A stretch of DNA of 64,000 nt, from positions 372,001 through 436,000 of the forward strand of contig CALOAN010000011.1 in assembly GCA_942491345.1 (NCBI GenBank), given 5' to 3'. This document shows positions 16,757-25,579 of this stretch, one piece after another; the stretch's first letter is position 1; every line of letters starts with the position of its first letter. Source of the DNA: JAHEEL01 sp942491345 (GTDB taxonomy: Bacteria > Actinomycetota > Acidimicrobiia > Spongiisociales > UBA5794). Made by a program: the position numbers and the translations under genes. The notes under the pieces were generated by a model. That model searched no databases and was not told the DNA's origin. It saw only the letters and a list, made by a program, of their open reading frames with translations.

Positions 16757-18349
16757 TCACTCCTCCCTCCCGAATAGGCCATGCGGCAGCACGAGCAACA
16801 CGACGATCATCAACAGGATCACCGAAGCAGGAACGAGCACCGGGGACGGCTTGAACGGTTCCTCCATCCACGGAACGGGGATGCCGACGCTGCCGAATTT
16901 GATCATGAACTGCTGCATCACGCCGACAACCACCGCACCAACTGCCGCGCCCGAGAAACTGGTGAGTCCGCCGATCGCCATCGCGATGAGCGCAAGGAGC
17001 AAGACGGTGGCACCCATCCCGGGGCTCAGCCCAACCGACGGCGCCGCAATCACACCACCAAGCGCCGCAAGCGCAACGCCCATGCCGAACGTGATGGTGA
17101 ACACCCGCCGCACGTTGATGCCCAGGGCCTCAACCATCTCAGAGTCCTGGACCCCGGCACGGATGATCATCCCGAGACGTGTACGTTTGATGATGAGGTT
17201 GATCCCCACCAGGACAATGATGCCGACGAGGATGATGAACACCTCGTTGTAGAGGCGGACCCGCGAGTCGAAGATCTTGATCGTTGAACATCCCGAAAAG
17301 AGGCCGCCGAGGCCCTCGCCTGGGCACCCCTCCCCGGTCCCGTTGAATGCGGCGGGTTTCGGCATCGTGAATGCAGGTCTGCCCCACACCGATCGGACAA
17401 CCTCAATGATGATGAATCCGAGACCGAGTGTCATCATCAGCTGATAGAGCAACCGGTCGTACAGCGGTCGGATAAAGACGACTTCCACGAACGCGCCGAG
17501 TCCGAACCCAAGGACAACCGTGATGCCGAGCGCAAAGAAGAACCTCGGCGTGGTGCCAAGCGCATACCACCAATCGGTGAGCGGATCGTTGACGGCGTAG
17601 ACCACCAATCCGAGGATTGCGACGGTGGCCGCGATGACATACGTGGACCGTCCGGGGAGTGGTGCCGTCACCTCCGCCTTGCGTTCGACTCCCCCGGCGA
17701 TCCCGAGGCCCAAGAGCGCGCCACCAAGCCAGATACTGATGATGCCGACAAGGGGCGAAATCCCATCAAAACCGGCAGGCGGCGGGACTTCCTGGACACC
17801 CTGGTCGAGGGCCACGGCGTTGTTGATCGGTGTGTCCGTGTAAACCTCGAGGTCCCAGATCGACAGCGGGAACTTGGCGAAGACGAAGAGGACGATCGCG
17901 AGCCCCGCCAGGCCGACCACGATTGGGGTGATGATTCGCGGCCACTTCCCTCGGGGCCAACGTGAGGCAACACGCCTCCAGAGCGGCAGCAAGGCCAGGG
18001 CCGACAAGACCAGGGCCACAGGTGTCAGGATGTCGAGGAAGGTGTCGGGTCGCACGTAGATCGTCCAGCCGACGTAGGCGCCGAGCATGTAGAACTCGCC
18101 ATGAGCAAGGCTGAGCACGTCCATCAGGCCGAAGATGAGCGAAAGACCTGAGGCGACCAGGAACGTGATCGCTCCAACGGCGAGCCCGCGAATGATCGTG
18201 ATGAGCCAGTCGTTCGTGTCCATCGTGAACAGCGCAGAGAACACGACGAATGCGAAGAACGCCGCAAGCGCGAGCCGGCCGCGATTCTGCTTGAGCCACC
18301 TGCTCGTGCCGGTGGCGCGGGGCGGTTTGGTGGCCGTTGTCGTTGTCAT
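16757..18349 (-). CDS. livH: branched-chain amino acid type ABC permease LivH with a large internal insertion
   Basis: 530 residues against the usual 290-310. The normal LivH start (ITFLVASGLSLIFGLMDVLS, AHGEFYMLGAYVGW) ends near residue 92. The conserved remainder resumes around residue 285 (VEVVFIRPLYDRLLYQLMMT) and runs through LGINVRRVFTITFGMGVALA. Between them lie about 180 extra residues with several more membrane helices and a likely external loop (YTDTPINNAVALDQGVQEV). The coding frame is unbroken, so this is a real insertion and not a frameshift. A four-base overlap with livF shows operon coupling. Confidence 0.88.
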   Translation of the reverse strand: MTTTTATKPPRATGTSRWLKQNRGRLALAAFFAFVVFSALFTMDTNDWLITIIRGLAVGAITFLVASGLSLIFGLMDVLSLAHGEFYMLGAYVGWTIYVRPDTFLDILTPVALVLSALALLPLWRRVASRWPRGKWPRIITPIVVGLAGLAIVLFVFAKFPLSIWDLEVYTDTPINNAVALDQGVQEVPPPAGFDGISPLVGIISIWLGGALLGLGIAGGVERKAEVTAPLPGRSTYVIAATVAILGLVVYAVNDPLTDWWYALGTTPRFFFALGITVVLGFGLGAFVEVVFIRPLYDRLLYQLMMTLGLGFIIIEVVRSVWGRPAFTMPKPAAFNGTGEGCPGEGLGGLFSGCSTIKIFDSRVRLYNEVFIILVGIIVLVGINLIIKRTRLGMIIRAGVQDSEMVEALGINVRRVFTITFGMGVALAALGGVIAAPSVGLSPGMGATVLLLALIAMAIGGLTSFSGAAVGAVVVGVMQQFMIKFGSVGIPVPWMEEPFKPSPVLVPASVILLMIVVLLVLPHGLFGREE

Positions 18350-19050
18350 GCGGCCCCCAGGTACTTGCGGATCGTGTCGTCATCGTTGACGAGATCTTCC
18401 ATATCTCCCGATACGACCGAGGTACCTTCTTCGATGATGACGTAGTGTTGTGCGAGCCGGCTCGCGACGATGAAGTTCTGCTCGACGATGAGAACGGTCG
18501 TTTCGTCGCTCAGCTGCATGATTGCGTCCATCATCTGCTCAATAAGAACGGGAGCGAGGCCCTCGCTCGGCTCGTCGATCAGCAGGAGCCGATTGTCGGG
18601 CACGAGCGCTCTCGCTACCGCGAGCATCTGCTGCTGGCCGCCGGAGAGATTCGTACCCGGTAGATTGATCAGACGCTTCAGATCGGGAAACAGGCCGAAG
18701 ATCAACTCGGACTTTCGCTCCAGATCTCCCTTCGACCGCTCCGCGATGCGCAGGTTCTCCTCGACACTGAGGGCACCGAAGATGGCCCGGTTCTCCGGCA
18801 CGTACCCGATGCCCTTCGCCGCGACGTCGAACGAGTGCAGGCCACGAAGGTCCCTTCCCTCGAATACCACGTCACCGGTCCGGGGTGGAGTCAGCCCCAG
18901 GATGCTCTTGAGCGTCGTGGTCTTCCCTGCGCCGTTGCGCCCGAGGAGTGCGACGATCTCACCCTCGGGCACTTCGAAGGAAACCCCTTCGAGGATGTGG
19001 AACTGACCGATGTAGGTGTTGATGTCACGGACGTCGAGGAGCACGCTCAT
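18346..19050 (-). CDS. livF: branched-chain amino acid type ABC transporter ATPase LivF
   Basis: 234 residues. Walker A GRNGAGKTT, signature LSGGQQQMLAVARAL, Walker B LLIDEPSEGLAP and the H-loop region are all present, and the short form is that of LivF. It overlaps livG upstream and livH downstream by four bases each. It supplies one of the two nucleotide-binding subunits. Confidence 0.93.
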   Translation of the reverse strand: MSVLLDVRDINTYIGQFHILEGVSFEVPEGEIVALLGRNGAGKTTTLKSILGLTPPRTGDVVFEGRDLRGLHSFDVAAKGIGYVPENRAIFGALSVEENLRIAERSKGDLERKSELIFGLFPDLKRLINLPGTNLSGGQQQMLAVARALVPDNRLLLIDEPSEGLAPVLIEQMMDAIMQLSDETTVLIVEQNFIVASRLAQHYVIIEEGTSVVSGDMEDLVNDDDTIRKYLGAA

Positions 19051-19820
19051 CCGCCGCTCCCCTTCTCGTAGAGGCTCCCGAGATACGCCTCCTGCACCGT
19101 CGGGTTGTCGCCGATCTCGCTCGGTGTGCCCTCGGCGAGCACCGCACCTTGATGCATGACGGTGATCTGGTCCGAGATGCTCATGACCACATTCATGTTG
19201 TGTTCGACAAGGACCACCGTCTTGTCGCCCGACGACTGGATTCTGGTGATGAGTTCCATCAGTTCCGGCACCTGCTCGGACGCCATTCCAGCGGTCGGCT
19301 CATCGAGGAGCAGCACCTCGGGGTCCGGGGCGAGGATCATGGCCAGCTCGAGCTTGCGCTGGTCGCCGTGAGGCAAAGCCTTGGCGAGCTTCGCCGCGTC
19401 GCCGTCAAGGCCGACATCTTCGAGCACCGCCTGCGCCCGATCTATGGAGCCGGGGAACGCCGACGTCGGCTTCCAGAACTTCATGTCGTCTGACCCGACC
19501 GCCTGGGCTGCGAGCCGCACATTCTCCAGTACGGTCAAGAGCGGGAAGATGTTGGTGATCTGGAAGGAGCGACCGATCCCCATATGGATCATCCGATAGA
19601 CCGGATCGGCCGTGATGTCCGCTCCGTTGTGAAATACGCGCCCCGACGTCGGCTTGAGGGTCCCGCTCAAGAGATTGAACAGGGTCGTCTTGCCTGCGCC
19701 GTTCGGACCAATCACGGAATGCAGGGTCCTCGGCGCAATCGAGATCGACACGTCGTTGACCGCAATCAGCGCGCCGAACTCCTTCGTCAGGTTTCGGCTT
19801 GCAAGGATCGGCTCGGTCAC
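19047..19820 (-). CDS. livG: branched-chain amino acid type ABC transporter ATPase LivG
   Basis: 257 residues starting at GTG. Walker A GPNGAGKTTLFNL, a variant signature LPHGDQRKLELAM in place of LSGGQ (usual in LivG) and Walker B VLLLDEPTAGMA are seen. It lies 69 bases after the binding-protein gene, across a strong hairpin, so it is likely expressed at a lower level than that gene. Confidence 0.93.
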   Translation of the reverse strand: MTEPILASRNLTKEFGALIAVNDVSISIAPRTLHSVIGPNGAGKTTLFNLLSGTLKPTSGRVFHNGADITADPVYRMIHMGIGRSFQITNIFPLLTVLENVRLAAQAVGSDDMKFWKPTSAFPGSIDRAQAVLEDVGLDGDAAKLAKALPHGDQRKLELAMILAPDPEVLLLDEPTAGMASEQVPELMELITRIQSSGDKTVVLVEHNMNVVMSISDQITVMHQGAVLAEGTPSEIGDNPTVQEAYLGSLYEKGSGG

Positions 19821-19845
19821 AATGCTCGTGTTCGTTTCTCTTGAG

Positions 19846-19878
19846 GGGTGGGCCGGGGATCAAATCCCCGGCCCACCC
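19846..19878 (-). terminator. perfect 15-bp hairpin between livK and livG
   Basis: GGGTGGGCCGGGGAT (19846-19860) and its exact complement (19864-19878) enclose a three-base loop. There is no T-run. Placed directly after the binding-protein gene inside the operon, it most likely acts as a partial terminator or as a block to 3' exonucleases, keeping binding-protein mRNA in excess over the transporter core. Confidence 0.8.
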
Positions 19879-19889
19879 ATTGGTGTTGG

Positions 19890-21275
19890 TCAGCTACCGC
19901 CGAGGCTGCCCACCGGCAGATCGCCACAGCGATCCACGTACTCACCTTCGAGCAGACATGGAACGTCCGGACGCTGCGTGGAAACGGCGTCGAAGTACTT
20001 GAACTCCGGGTCGTCAACGTTCGTGAGCGTCACGATGTACATGTCCTGGATTGCCACGTGATCTTCTGCCCTGATTTCGATCAGGCCCTTCGGCCCCTCG
20101 AACGACATTCCCTCCATCGCGGTCCGAAGAGCATCGGCGCTTGCGTCGCCGCCAGTCGCCTTCACCGCTTCAACCACCATGATGGCTGCGTTCATGCCGT
20201 CGGCCCAGAAGAGATCCGGGAACGTCCCGCTCTCTGCAGCCTTCGCGACCAGCCAGTCGTTCACCGGGTTGTTCGGCTGCGTGTAGTGGTACAGGGTCCC
20301 CGACGTTGTACCGATCGCGTTCGCGAAGAAGGTCGGGAGCACCACGTTGTCTACAAAGGCAGCGCCAAGTGCCAGCTCGTCGGTGACACCGAGGTCCGTG
20401 GCCGACTGCAGCATCGGCACAAACCCTCCGCCTGCCCAGGTGACCAGCCATGCTTCGGCGCCGGAATCGAGGATCTGCTCCATATACGGCGTGAAGTCGG
20501 TTGTGTCGGCAGGAGCGAAGATGTCGTCGGCGACAAACGTTCCACCGTTCAGTGTGCATGCATCGCGGTAGGCCTGAGCACCGCCATACCCGAAGTTGTA
20601 GTCGGGTGCGATCTGCACGAACGTCGAGTAGATCGTCGGCAGGTACTCACACAGTGCAACGCCATCCTGGTAGTTGTTCCGGCTCGTGCGGAAGGAGTTC
20701 GGGTTGAACGTTGCTCCGGTCAGGTCGTTGGCGGCTGCGGGAGCAGCGATGTGAATCACATCGTTCTCGAGCGCCAGCGCCTGGATCCCGGCCGTTACGC
20801 CGGACGAGACCGATCCGACGATGATGTCGACACCATCGACTTCGATCAACTCACGCGCCAGCGTGACTGACGCTTCGGGGTCGCTCTGGTCATCCTTGTA
20901 GATGACTTCGATCGGGCAGTCGTCCACCATGTACGTGTCGCCTGACGCAGCGGCGCCGGTGGCGTACTCCATGCCGAGGGGGAACGAAGCCATGATGTGT
21001 GCGCCGTAGATCGCCAGCGCACCGGTTTGGTCGGTGATAACGCCCACCTTCACCGGTTCGTCACACGCCACACCCTCGGCCATCGCCTCGGTCGTGGTTG
21101 TCTCCTCGGCCATCGCCTCGGTTGTTGTTGTCTCCTCGGCCATCGCCTCGGTTGTTGTTGTCTCCTCGGCCGCAGCCGCCGTCGTGGTTGTGTCGTCGCT
21201 GTCGCTGCTACATGCCGTAGCAATGAGCGCGAACGCCATAACCACCATCAGGAGCCGAATGGCTCGTCGTGTCAT
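19890..21275 (-). CDS. ABC transporter substrate-binding lipoprotein (LivK-like)
   Basis: 461 residues. Signal peptide and lipobox LIATACSS, then a linker with three repeats of EETTTTEAMA, then a periplasmic-binding fold type I domain (VKVGVITDQTGALAIYGAHI; VDGVDIIVGSVSSGVTAGIQ). ATG 21275 is preferred because GAGGAGGA stands five bases upstream. The ATG five codons earlier overlaps the previous stop and would place that ribosome site within the gene. Its ligand cannot be read; neighbours suggest a carboxylate activated by an acyl ligase. Confidence 0.9.
   Translation of the reverse strand: MTRRAIRLLMVVMAFALIATACSSDSDDTTTTAAAAEETTTTEAMAEETTTTEAMAEETTTTEAMAEGVACDEPVKVGVITDQTGALAIYGAHIMASFPLGMEYATGAAASGDTYMVDDCPIEVIYKDDQSDPEASVTLARELIEVDGVDIIVGSVSSGVTAGIQALALENDVIHIAAPAAANDLTGATFNPNSFRTSRNNYQDGVALCEYLPTIYSTFVQIAPDYNFGYGGAQAYRDACTLNGGTFVADDIFAPADTTDFTPYMEQILDSGAEAWLVTWAGGGFVPMLQSATDLGVTDELALGAAFVDNVVLPTFFANAIGTTSGTLYHYTQPNNPVNDWLVAKAAESGTFPDLFWADGMNAAIMVVEAVKATGGDASADALRTAMEGMSFEGPKGLIEIRAEDHVAIQDMYIVTLTNVDDPEFKYFDAVSTQRPDVPCLLEGEYVDRCGDLPVGSLGGS
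21075..21170 (-). repeat. 30-bp in-frame tandem repeat in the binding-protein linker
   Basis: About 3.2 copies of a 30-bp unit (TCCTCGGCCATCGCCTCG at its constant end on the + strand) encode EETTTTEAMA. Copies 21091-21120 and 21121-21150 differ only at two bases. The period is a multiple of three, so copy-number change would lengthen or shorten the tether between membrane anchor and binding domain without breaking the frame. Confidence 0.85.
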
Positions 21276-21286
21276 CGTCTTCCTCC

Positions 21287-22360
21287 TCATTGGGTGTTGT
21301 CTTGCTCGAGGTACGCGTGAAACACGCGGTTGAACTCGTCGGGATGCGACATAAACGGGACGTGCCCTGAGCCTGCGACGGCAACCTCTTCATACGACCC
21401 GCCGTGGGCGGTGTAGTCATCGAGCGCCGTGCGAATCTGGTCCATCATCGGCTGGGGCGGGTATGCCTCCTCTCCCGGGTATCCGGGGAGCAGGCCTCGC
21501 GGCCCCCATGTCCCCGGGTCGGATGCGGCGCTGTTCGACACCGCAACATCGTCGGCGCCGTAGATCCACAACACGTTGAACTTGGGCTCGGCTGCAAGCA
21601 GCCGTTCGATCAGGTTGCCGATGTATTTGGGCGACATCGCGTTCGACGCGCCGCCGCGGCCCGGAGCGACAAACGGCCAGTTCGGCGAAACAGCACGATC
21701 CCCGGGGAGGCCATCGTCGCCGGTCTTGACCTTGAACATGGCTTCGAGCAGGTCATCTTCACGCTCCGGCACGAACGGCGGGCCCCACACGAGGAGGCGC
21801 AGCACGTTTCTGGGACTGAATGGGGAATCAAGCGACCGATCTCCTGCCTCGAGCAGGCGCATCAGCTCAGGGTTGATGAGCCCGCCACCCGACCCCGCGA
21901 AGTCGTCGGTGGTTGGCGTGCCGCGTGCGCCCTTCGTACCTCCGAAGCCGTATGGCGATCCGGGCCCCGCAAGTGTCACCGAAAGGAGCCGTTCGGGCGT
22001 GTCGGCCATCATCCACCATGCCACGAGTCCACCAAGCGAGTTCCCGACGAGATGGACCTTGTCGTATCCGAGGTGATCGATGAGCGCGATGGCATCATCG
22101 ACGAACTCGCCCATGCCCTTGGTTGCGTCGACGCTGACTGCCGGATCGGCGTCGCCGTAGCCGCGCTGGTCCGGGCCGATCGCGCGGAATGCCGGTGGCA
22201 GGGCGACCATGGTCTCTTCCCACCATGTCGCCGATGAGAAGTTGCCGTGGATGAACAGCACGGGAGTACCGTCTTCGGGGCCGGCGAACAACACACGGGT
22301 CGTCAAGCGATCGGTCGTCACGGTCTCCGCGGTAATCCCGGGAAGCGTCGGGACACTCAT
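21287..22360 (-). CDS. alpha/beta-hydrolase in the TetR-liv operon
   Basis: 357 residues. Oxyanion region LFIHGNFSSATWW, nucleophile elbow GNSLGG (Ser), acid in IYGADDVAV and catalytic His in GSGHVPFMSH are visible, so a serine esterase, thioesterase or C-C bond hydrolase is likely. It overlaps the ligase gene upstream (ATGA) and nearly abuts the binding-protein gene downstream. The Ser nucleophile argues against an OleB-type enzyme, which uses Asp. Natural substrate unknown. Confidence 0.85.
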   Translation of the reverse strand: MSVPTLPGITAETVTTDRLTTRVLFAGPEDGTPVLFIHGNFSSATWWEETMVALPPAFRAIGPDQRGYGDADPAVSVDATKGMGEFVDDAIALIDHLGYDKVHLVGNSLGGLVAWWMMADTPERLLSVTLAGPGSPYGFGGTKGARGTPTTDDFAGSGGGLINPELMRLLEAGDRSLDSPFSPRNVLRLLVWGPPFVPEREDDLLEAMFKVKTGDDGLPGDRAVSPNWPFVAPGRGGASNAMSPKYIGNLIERLLAAEPKFNVLWIYGADDVAVSNSAASDPGTWGPRGLLPGYPGEEAYPPQPMMDQIRTALDDYTAHGGSYEEVAVAGSGHVPFMSHPDEFNRVFHAYLEQDNTQ

Positions 22361-23886
22361 GATGGGGCCTCCTCCGATGCGAGCAGCTTCTTGTCGATCT
22401 TTCCGATAGCGGTCAGCGGGATCTCGTCGAGGACAACGAAACTCCGCGGGAGTTTGTAGCGGGCGAGACGGTCGTTGAGGAAGGCAGTGAGGCCGGCCTG
22501 GTCGAAGTTGTCCTCGACCACGAGAAACGCTCGGCCTACCTCACCCCAGGTTTCGTCCGACACCCCGACGACCGCGGCCTCGCTCACGGTCGGGTACGCG
22601 GTGATTGCCGATTCGACCTCGGCCGGATAGACGTTCTCACCACCGCTAATGAACATATCCTTCGAGCGGCCGAGGATCCGGAAACACCCATCGGCGTCTC
22701 GGGTAGCAACGTCGCCGGTGTGGAGCCAACCGTTGCGGATCGTCTCGTTGGTTGCATCGGGCCGGTTCCAGTAGCCGGCCACCACGTGTGGGCCACGGAT
22801 GAGGAGTTCGCCCTCTTCATCGGTCTCACACTCGGTTCCATCTTCCCTGATGATCTTCATGTCGATATGGAACAAGGGGTATCCAACGGAACCGATCTTC
22901 TCCTGCACCATGTCCGGAGGGAGCCAGAAGTTGTTGCCGGACGCCTCGGTCAGGCCGTAGCCCATCTTGAAGTCGACGCCGCGCTTCCAGAACTTCTCCA
23001 TGATGGGGAGCGGGCACGGGGCTCCACCGCTGATGACAAGCTCGAGACGGGAGAAGTCCGCGTCATCCCACCGTGGATGAGCCTGGAGCATCTGGAACAT
23101 CGTTGGGACCGCGACGTAGTGCGTGATGCCGCCGCTCTCTACGAGGTCAAACGTCTCGCCGGGATCGAAGCCGGAGCAGAGGATGCTCGTTCCTCCAGTG
23201 TGCACCAGCGGCACCATGAAGATGTTCGGCCCGCCGATGTGGAAGAACGGAAGCTGGAGCGGTGCAACATGGTCACCGGTGATGCCCCACGACGTGATCG
23301 TATTCACGCTGTTCCAGGTGACGTTTCGGTGCGTGACGACGGCTCCCTTGGGCAGGCCGGTTGTGCCTCCCGTGTAGTAGATCCCCCACGCGTCGTCTTG
23401 TGACAGTTCCGGCCGGTCGGGGGTCTCGGAGCTCATCGTGTCGCGTTCGGAGAGGTCTCGCTCTCCGGGGCCCGGATTGGTCATCGCCACGATGTGCTCG
23501 ACGGTGGTGAACGACGGCTTCAACTCCTCGACCTCGTCGCGCCAGTCCTCGCTGTAGATCAGGACCTTCGGCTCGCCGTCCTCGACGATTCCGCGAAGTT
23601 CATGGACGGTCAACCGCCAGTTCAGATTCTGGAGGATTACACCGATCTTGGGAGCCGCCCAGAAGAGGTCGACATACTCGGAACGATTCGAGGCGTAGAC
23701 GGCGACGCGGTCGCCCTTGCCGACTCCGAGGTTGCTGAGGTAGTTCGCCGTGCGATTCGCTCGTTCGTTCCACTCGGCGAACGTGGTCTCGGCGCCCGTA
23801 GCGGCGTCGATGAGTCCAACGCGGTCTGGGGTGAGTTTGGCCCGCTTGTCGAGCCAGTCGGTGGTGAAGTGAGACGGTTGGCTCAT
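22357..23886 (-). CDS. AMP-forming acyl-CoA ligase (FadD/ANL superfamily)
   Basis: 509 residues. P-loop YYTGGTTGLPKG, A5-type motif GYGLTEASG, WLHTGDVATRDADG and the C-terminal Lys motif GKIDKKLL are intact, giving a two-step adenylation/thioesterification enzyme. The ATG at 23886 lies in an ATGA overlap with the preceding synthase gene. In this operon it would activate the imported carboxylate as a CoA thioester. Other members of the superfamily (OleC-like beta-lactone synthetases) also sit beside condensing enzymes, so that alternative is kept open. Confidence 0.88.
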   Translation of the reverse strand: MSQPSHFTTDWLDKRAKLTPDRVGLIDAATGAETTFAEWNERANRTANYLSNLGVGKGDRVAVYASNRSEYVDLFWAAPKIGVILQNLNWRLTVHELRGIVEDGEPKVLIYSEDWRDEVEELKPSFTTVEHIVAMTNPGPGERDLSERDTMSSETPDRPELSQDDAWGIYYTGGTTGLPKGAVVTHRNVTWNSVNTITSWGITGDHVAPLQLPFFHIGGPNIFMVPLVHTGGTSILCSGFDPGETFDLVESGGITHYVAVPTMFQMLQAHPRWDDADFSRLELVISGGAPCPLPIMEKFWKRGVDFKMGYGLTEASGNNFWLPPDMVQEKIGSVGYPLFHIDMKIIREDGTECETDEEGELLIRGPHVVAGYWNRPDATNETIRNGWLHTGDVATRDADGCFRILGRSKDMFISGGENVYPAEVESAITAYPTVSEAAVVGVSDETWGEVGRAFLVVEDNFDQAGLTAFLNDRLARYKLPRSFVVLDEIPLTAIGKIDKKLLASEEAPS

Positions 23887-24920
23887 TCCGCAGGTCCCCA
23901 TTGCACGATCGCACCGGCCCAGACGTACCCGATACCTGCAGCGATGATCGCCATCGTGTCCCCGGGTTTGAGGCGGCCTTGCTCCAGGCCGGCCTCAATG
24001 TTGATGATCGCGTCCTGCTCCCCGACGTGACCGATCGACGACATGTAGACGCCCTGGTCTTCGGAAAGGCCGAGGTGGTCGAGCATCTCGCGGTACGCCG
24101 ACGGCTTTACCAGCGACATGTTGAAAAAGTCGATGTCCCCTCTCGTGTATGGAGTTCCGTCGCTCTTGGTCCCGGACTTCTCGAGCGACGTGTCCACACA
24201 GGCGAGCCAATTCTCGATCGACACCTCGCCGAGGCGTGCCTTCATCGCTTCCGGCTCGACGAGGCGGAACTTGAAGTCCCCGCCGCCGACGGCGTCATCG
24301 GTCGGGTGCCGGACGGTTCCGCTGGCGGGCACGATCACATGACGGCTCATTGATCCGTCGGTGATCAGGTGCATCCCGAGGACTTGATTCTCGGGCCAAT
24401 CACGTTTCACGATCATCGCTCCGGCTCCGGCGCCGATGTTGAAGAGGAACGATGTATTGAGATCTGTCAAGTCGATGAAGTGCGAGATTACGTAGCCGCC
24501 GCCGATGAGGATGGTGTTGATCGTCGGATCGTCGGCCATGAGACTTCTCGCGAGCTTCATCGCGGCAATGGTGGTCGCGCACCGGGTATGGATGTCGATG
24601 CCCCATGCGTTCTCGGCTCCGACCTCGTAGGCGAGGTCGATGGCGGTTGTCCACAGCAGATACTCTCGCCATTCTTCCGTGGTACAGAGCACGACATCGA
24701 TGTCGAGGGGGTCGATGCCCGCCTTGTTGATGGCGTCGCGCGCGGCGTGGGCTGCCATCTCGTTCGGATGCACGGAGGCATCGGCAACGAACTTCCTCTC
24801 GATCCCGAGTTTCTCCCGCACGACCCACTCCGGGAGACCGCTCTGTTCGGCAATGTCTTCTGCCGTCATGTACGTGTCCGGAAAGAACGTTGCCGTCGAC
24901 ACAATGCCCATCTCGATCAT
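23883..24920 (-). CDS. ketoacyl synthase III-like condensing enzyme with atypical active site
   Basis: 345 residues of thiolase fold. The nucleophile Cys is seen in HTRCATTIAAMKLA. The usual His motif PHQAN is replaced by NMSLVKPSAYREML, and the usual GNTSAAS Asn region by SSIGHVGEQDAIINIE, followed by AAGIGYVWAGAIVQWG. This is a distinct KAS III subfamily and not the housekeeping FabH. It lies between the TetR gene (ATGA overlap) and the ligase gene, so it acts on, or makes, the acyl group handled by the operon. Reaction unknown. Confidence 0.82.
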   Translation of the reverse strand: MIEMGIVSTATFFPDTYMTAEDIAEQSGLPEWVVREKLGIERKFVADASVHPNEMAAHAARDAINKAGIDPLDIDVVLCTTEEWREYLLWTTAIDLAYEVGAENAWGIDIHTRCATTIAAMKLARSLMADDPTINTILIGGGYVISHFIDLTDLNTSFLFNIGAGAGAMIVKRDWPENQVLGMHLITDGSMSRHVIVPASGTVRHPTDDAVGGGDFKFRLVEPEAMKARLGEVSIENWLACVDTSLEKSGTKSDGTPYTRGDIDFFNMSLVKPSAYREMLDHLGLSEDQGVYMSSIGHVGEQDAIINIEAGLEQGRLKPGDTMAIIAAGIGYVWAGAIVQWGPAE

Positions 24921-25567
24921 GGCTGGTCCTCTGGATCGCAGTATCCGAATCCTCTCCCGACGAAGGTCATGACCTCATCGATGACTTCCTCCGGCGGTTC
25001 CTGGTGCTCGAGAATGACCCATCGGCTCCCGAGCAGCTCGGCAATCCCCATGAGGATCCAGGCGAGCGTCTCCGGGGAGATGTCGTCACTGATCTGGCCG
25101 CGCCCAACCGCAACCTCGAGGCCCCTGGCGTACGCGGCGCCCAGCGTCCGATAGTGCCATCGATAGATCTCCTCGTCGACGAACTCGGCTTCTCTCACAA
25201 CCTTGTAGAGCGCACGGTGGCTTGCCGCGAATTCGAAGAAGGCTCGGAGCCCGACGCGCTCCATTTCGATGCGGTGTTCAATACCTTCGACCGCCTCGGC
25301 GATATGCCTCCGGAGTCCGTGGTTGAGGTCCTGCACGAGTTCCACGAACGCAGAACGTTTGTCCGGAAAGTAGACGTAGAAGGTGCCCTGGGCCACGCCG
25401 GCTCTGCGCGTGATCTCTGCGATCGAAGCCCGGTCGTAGCTGTACTCCCCGAAGACCTCCTCGGCGGCGTCGAGGAGCGCCTGGCGTGTAACTCGTCCCT
25501 TCTCTGTCACCGGTATCGCTATGGGCGGACTCCCTCTCGGTTGTCGGCGATCGGGTCTTGTTCTCAA
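24917..25567 (-). CDS. TetR/AcrR family transcriptional regulator
   Basis: Up to 216 residues. Helix-turn-helix ASIAEITRRAGVAQGTFYVY FPDK follows an N-terminal helix (TRQALLDAAEEVFGEYSYDR); the rest is an all-helical ligand domain. It is the promoter-proximal gene of a nine-gene operon and probably represses it through the palindrome at 25580-25600. The start is uncertain: TTG 25567 has no ribosome site, and GTG 25510 (VTEKGRVTRQ) gives a more typical TetR N-terminus but also lacks one. Confidence 0.88.
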   Translation of the reverse strand: MRTRPDRRQPRGSPPIAIPVTEKGRVTRQALLDAAEEVFGEYSYDRASIAEITRRAGVAQGTFYVYFPDKRSAFVELVQDLNHGLRRHIAEAVEGIEHRIEMERVGLRAFFEFAASHRALYKVVREAEFVDEEIYRWHYRTLGAAYARGLEVAVGRGQISDDISPETLAWILMGIAELLGSRWVILEHQEPPEEVIDEVMTFVGRGFGYCDPEDQP

Positions 25568-25579
25568 AAATGACGAGTG

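Noticed and set aside
21287..24920. OleABC(D) olefin/beta-lactone cluster
   Set aside because: The hydrolase has a Ser nucleophile rather than Asp, no OleD reductase is adjacent, and a full importer is part of the operon. Kept only as an analogy.
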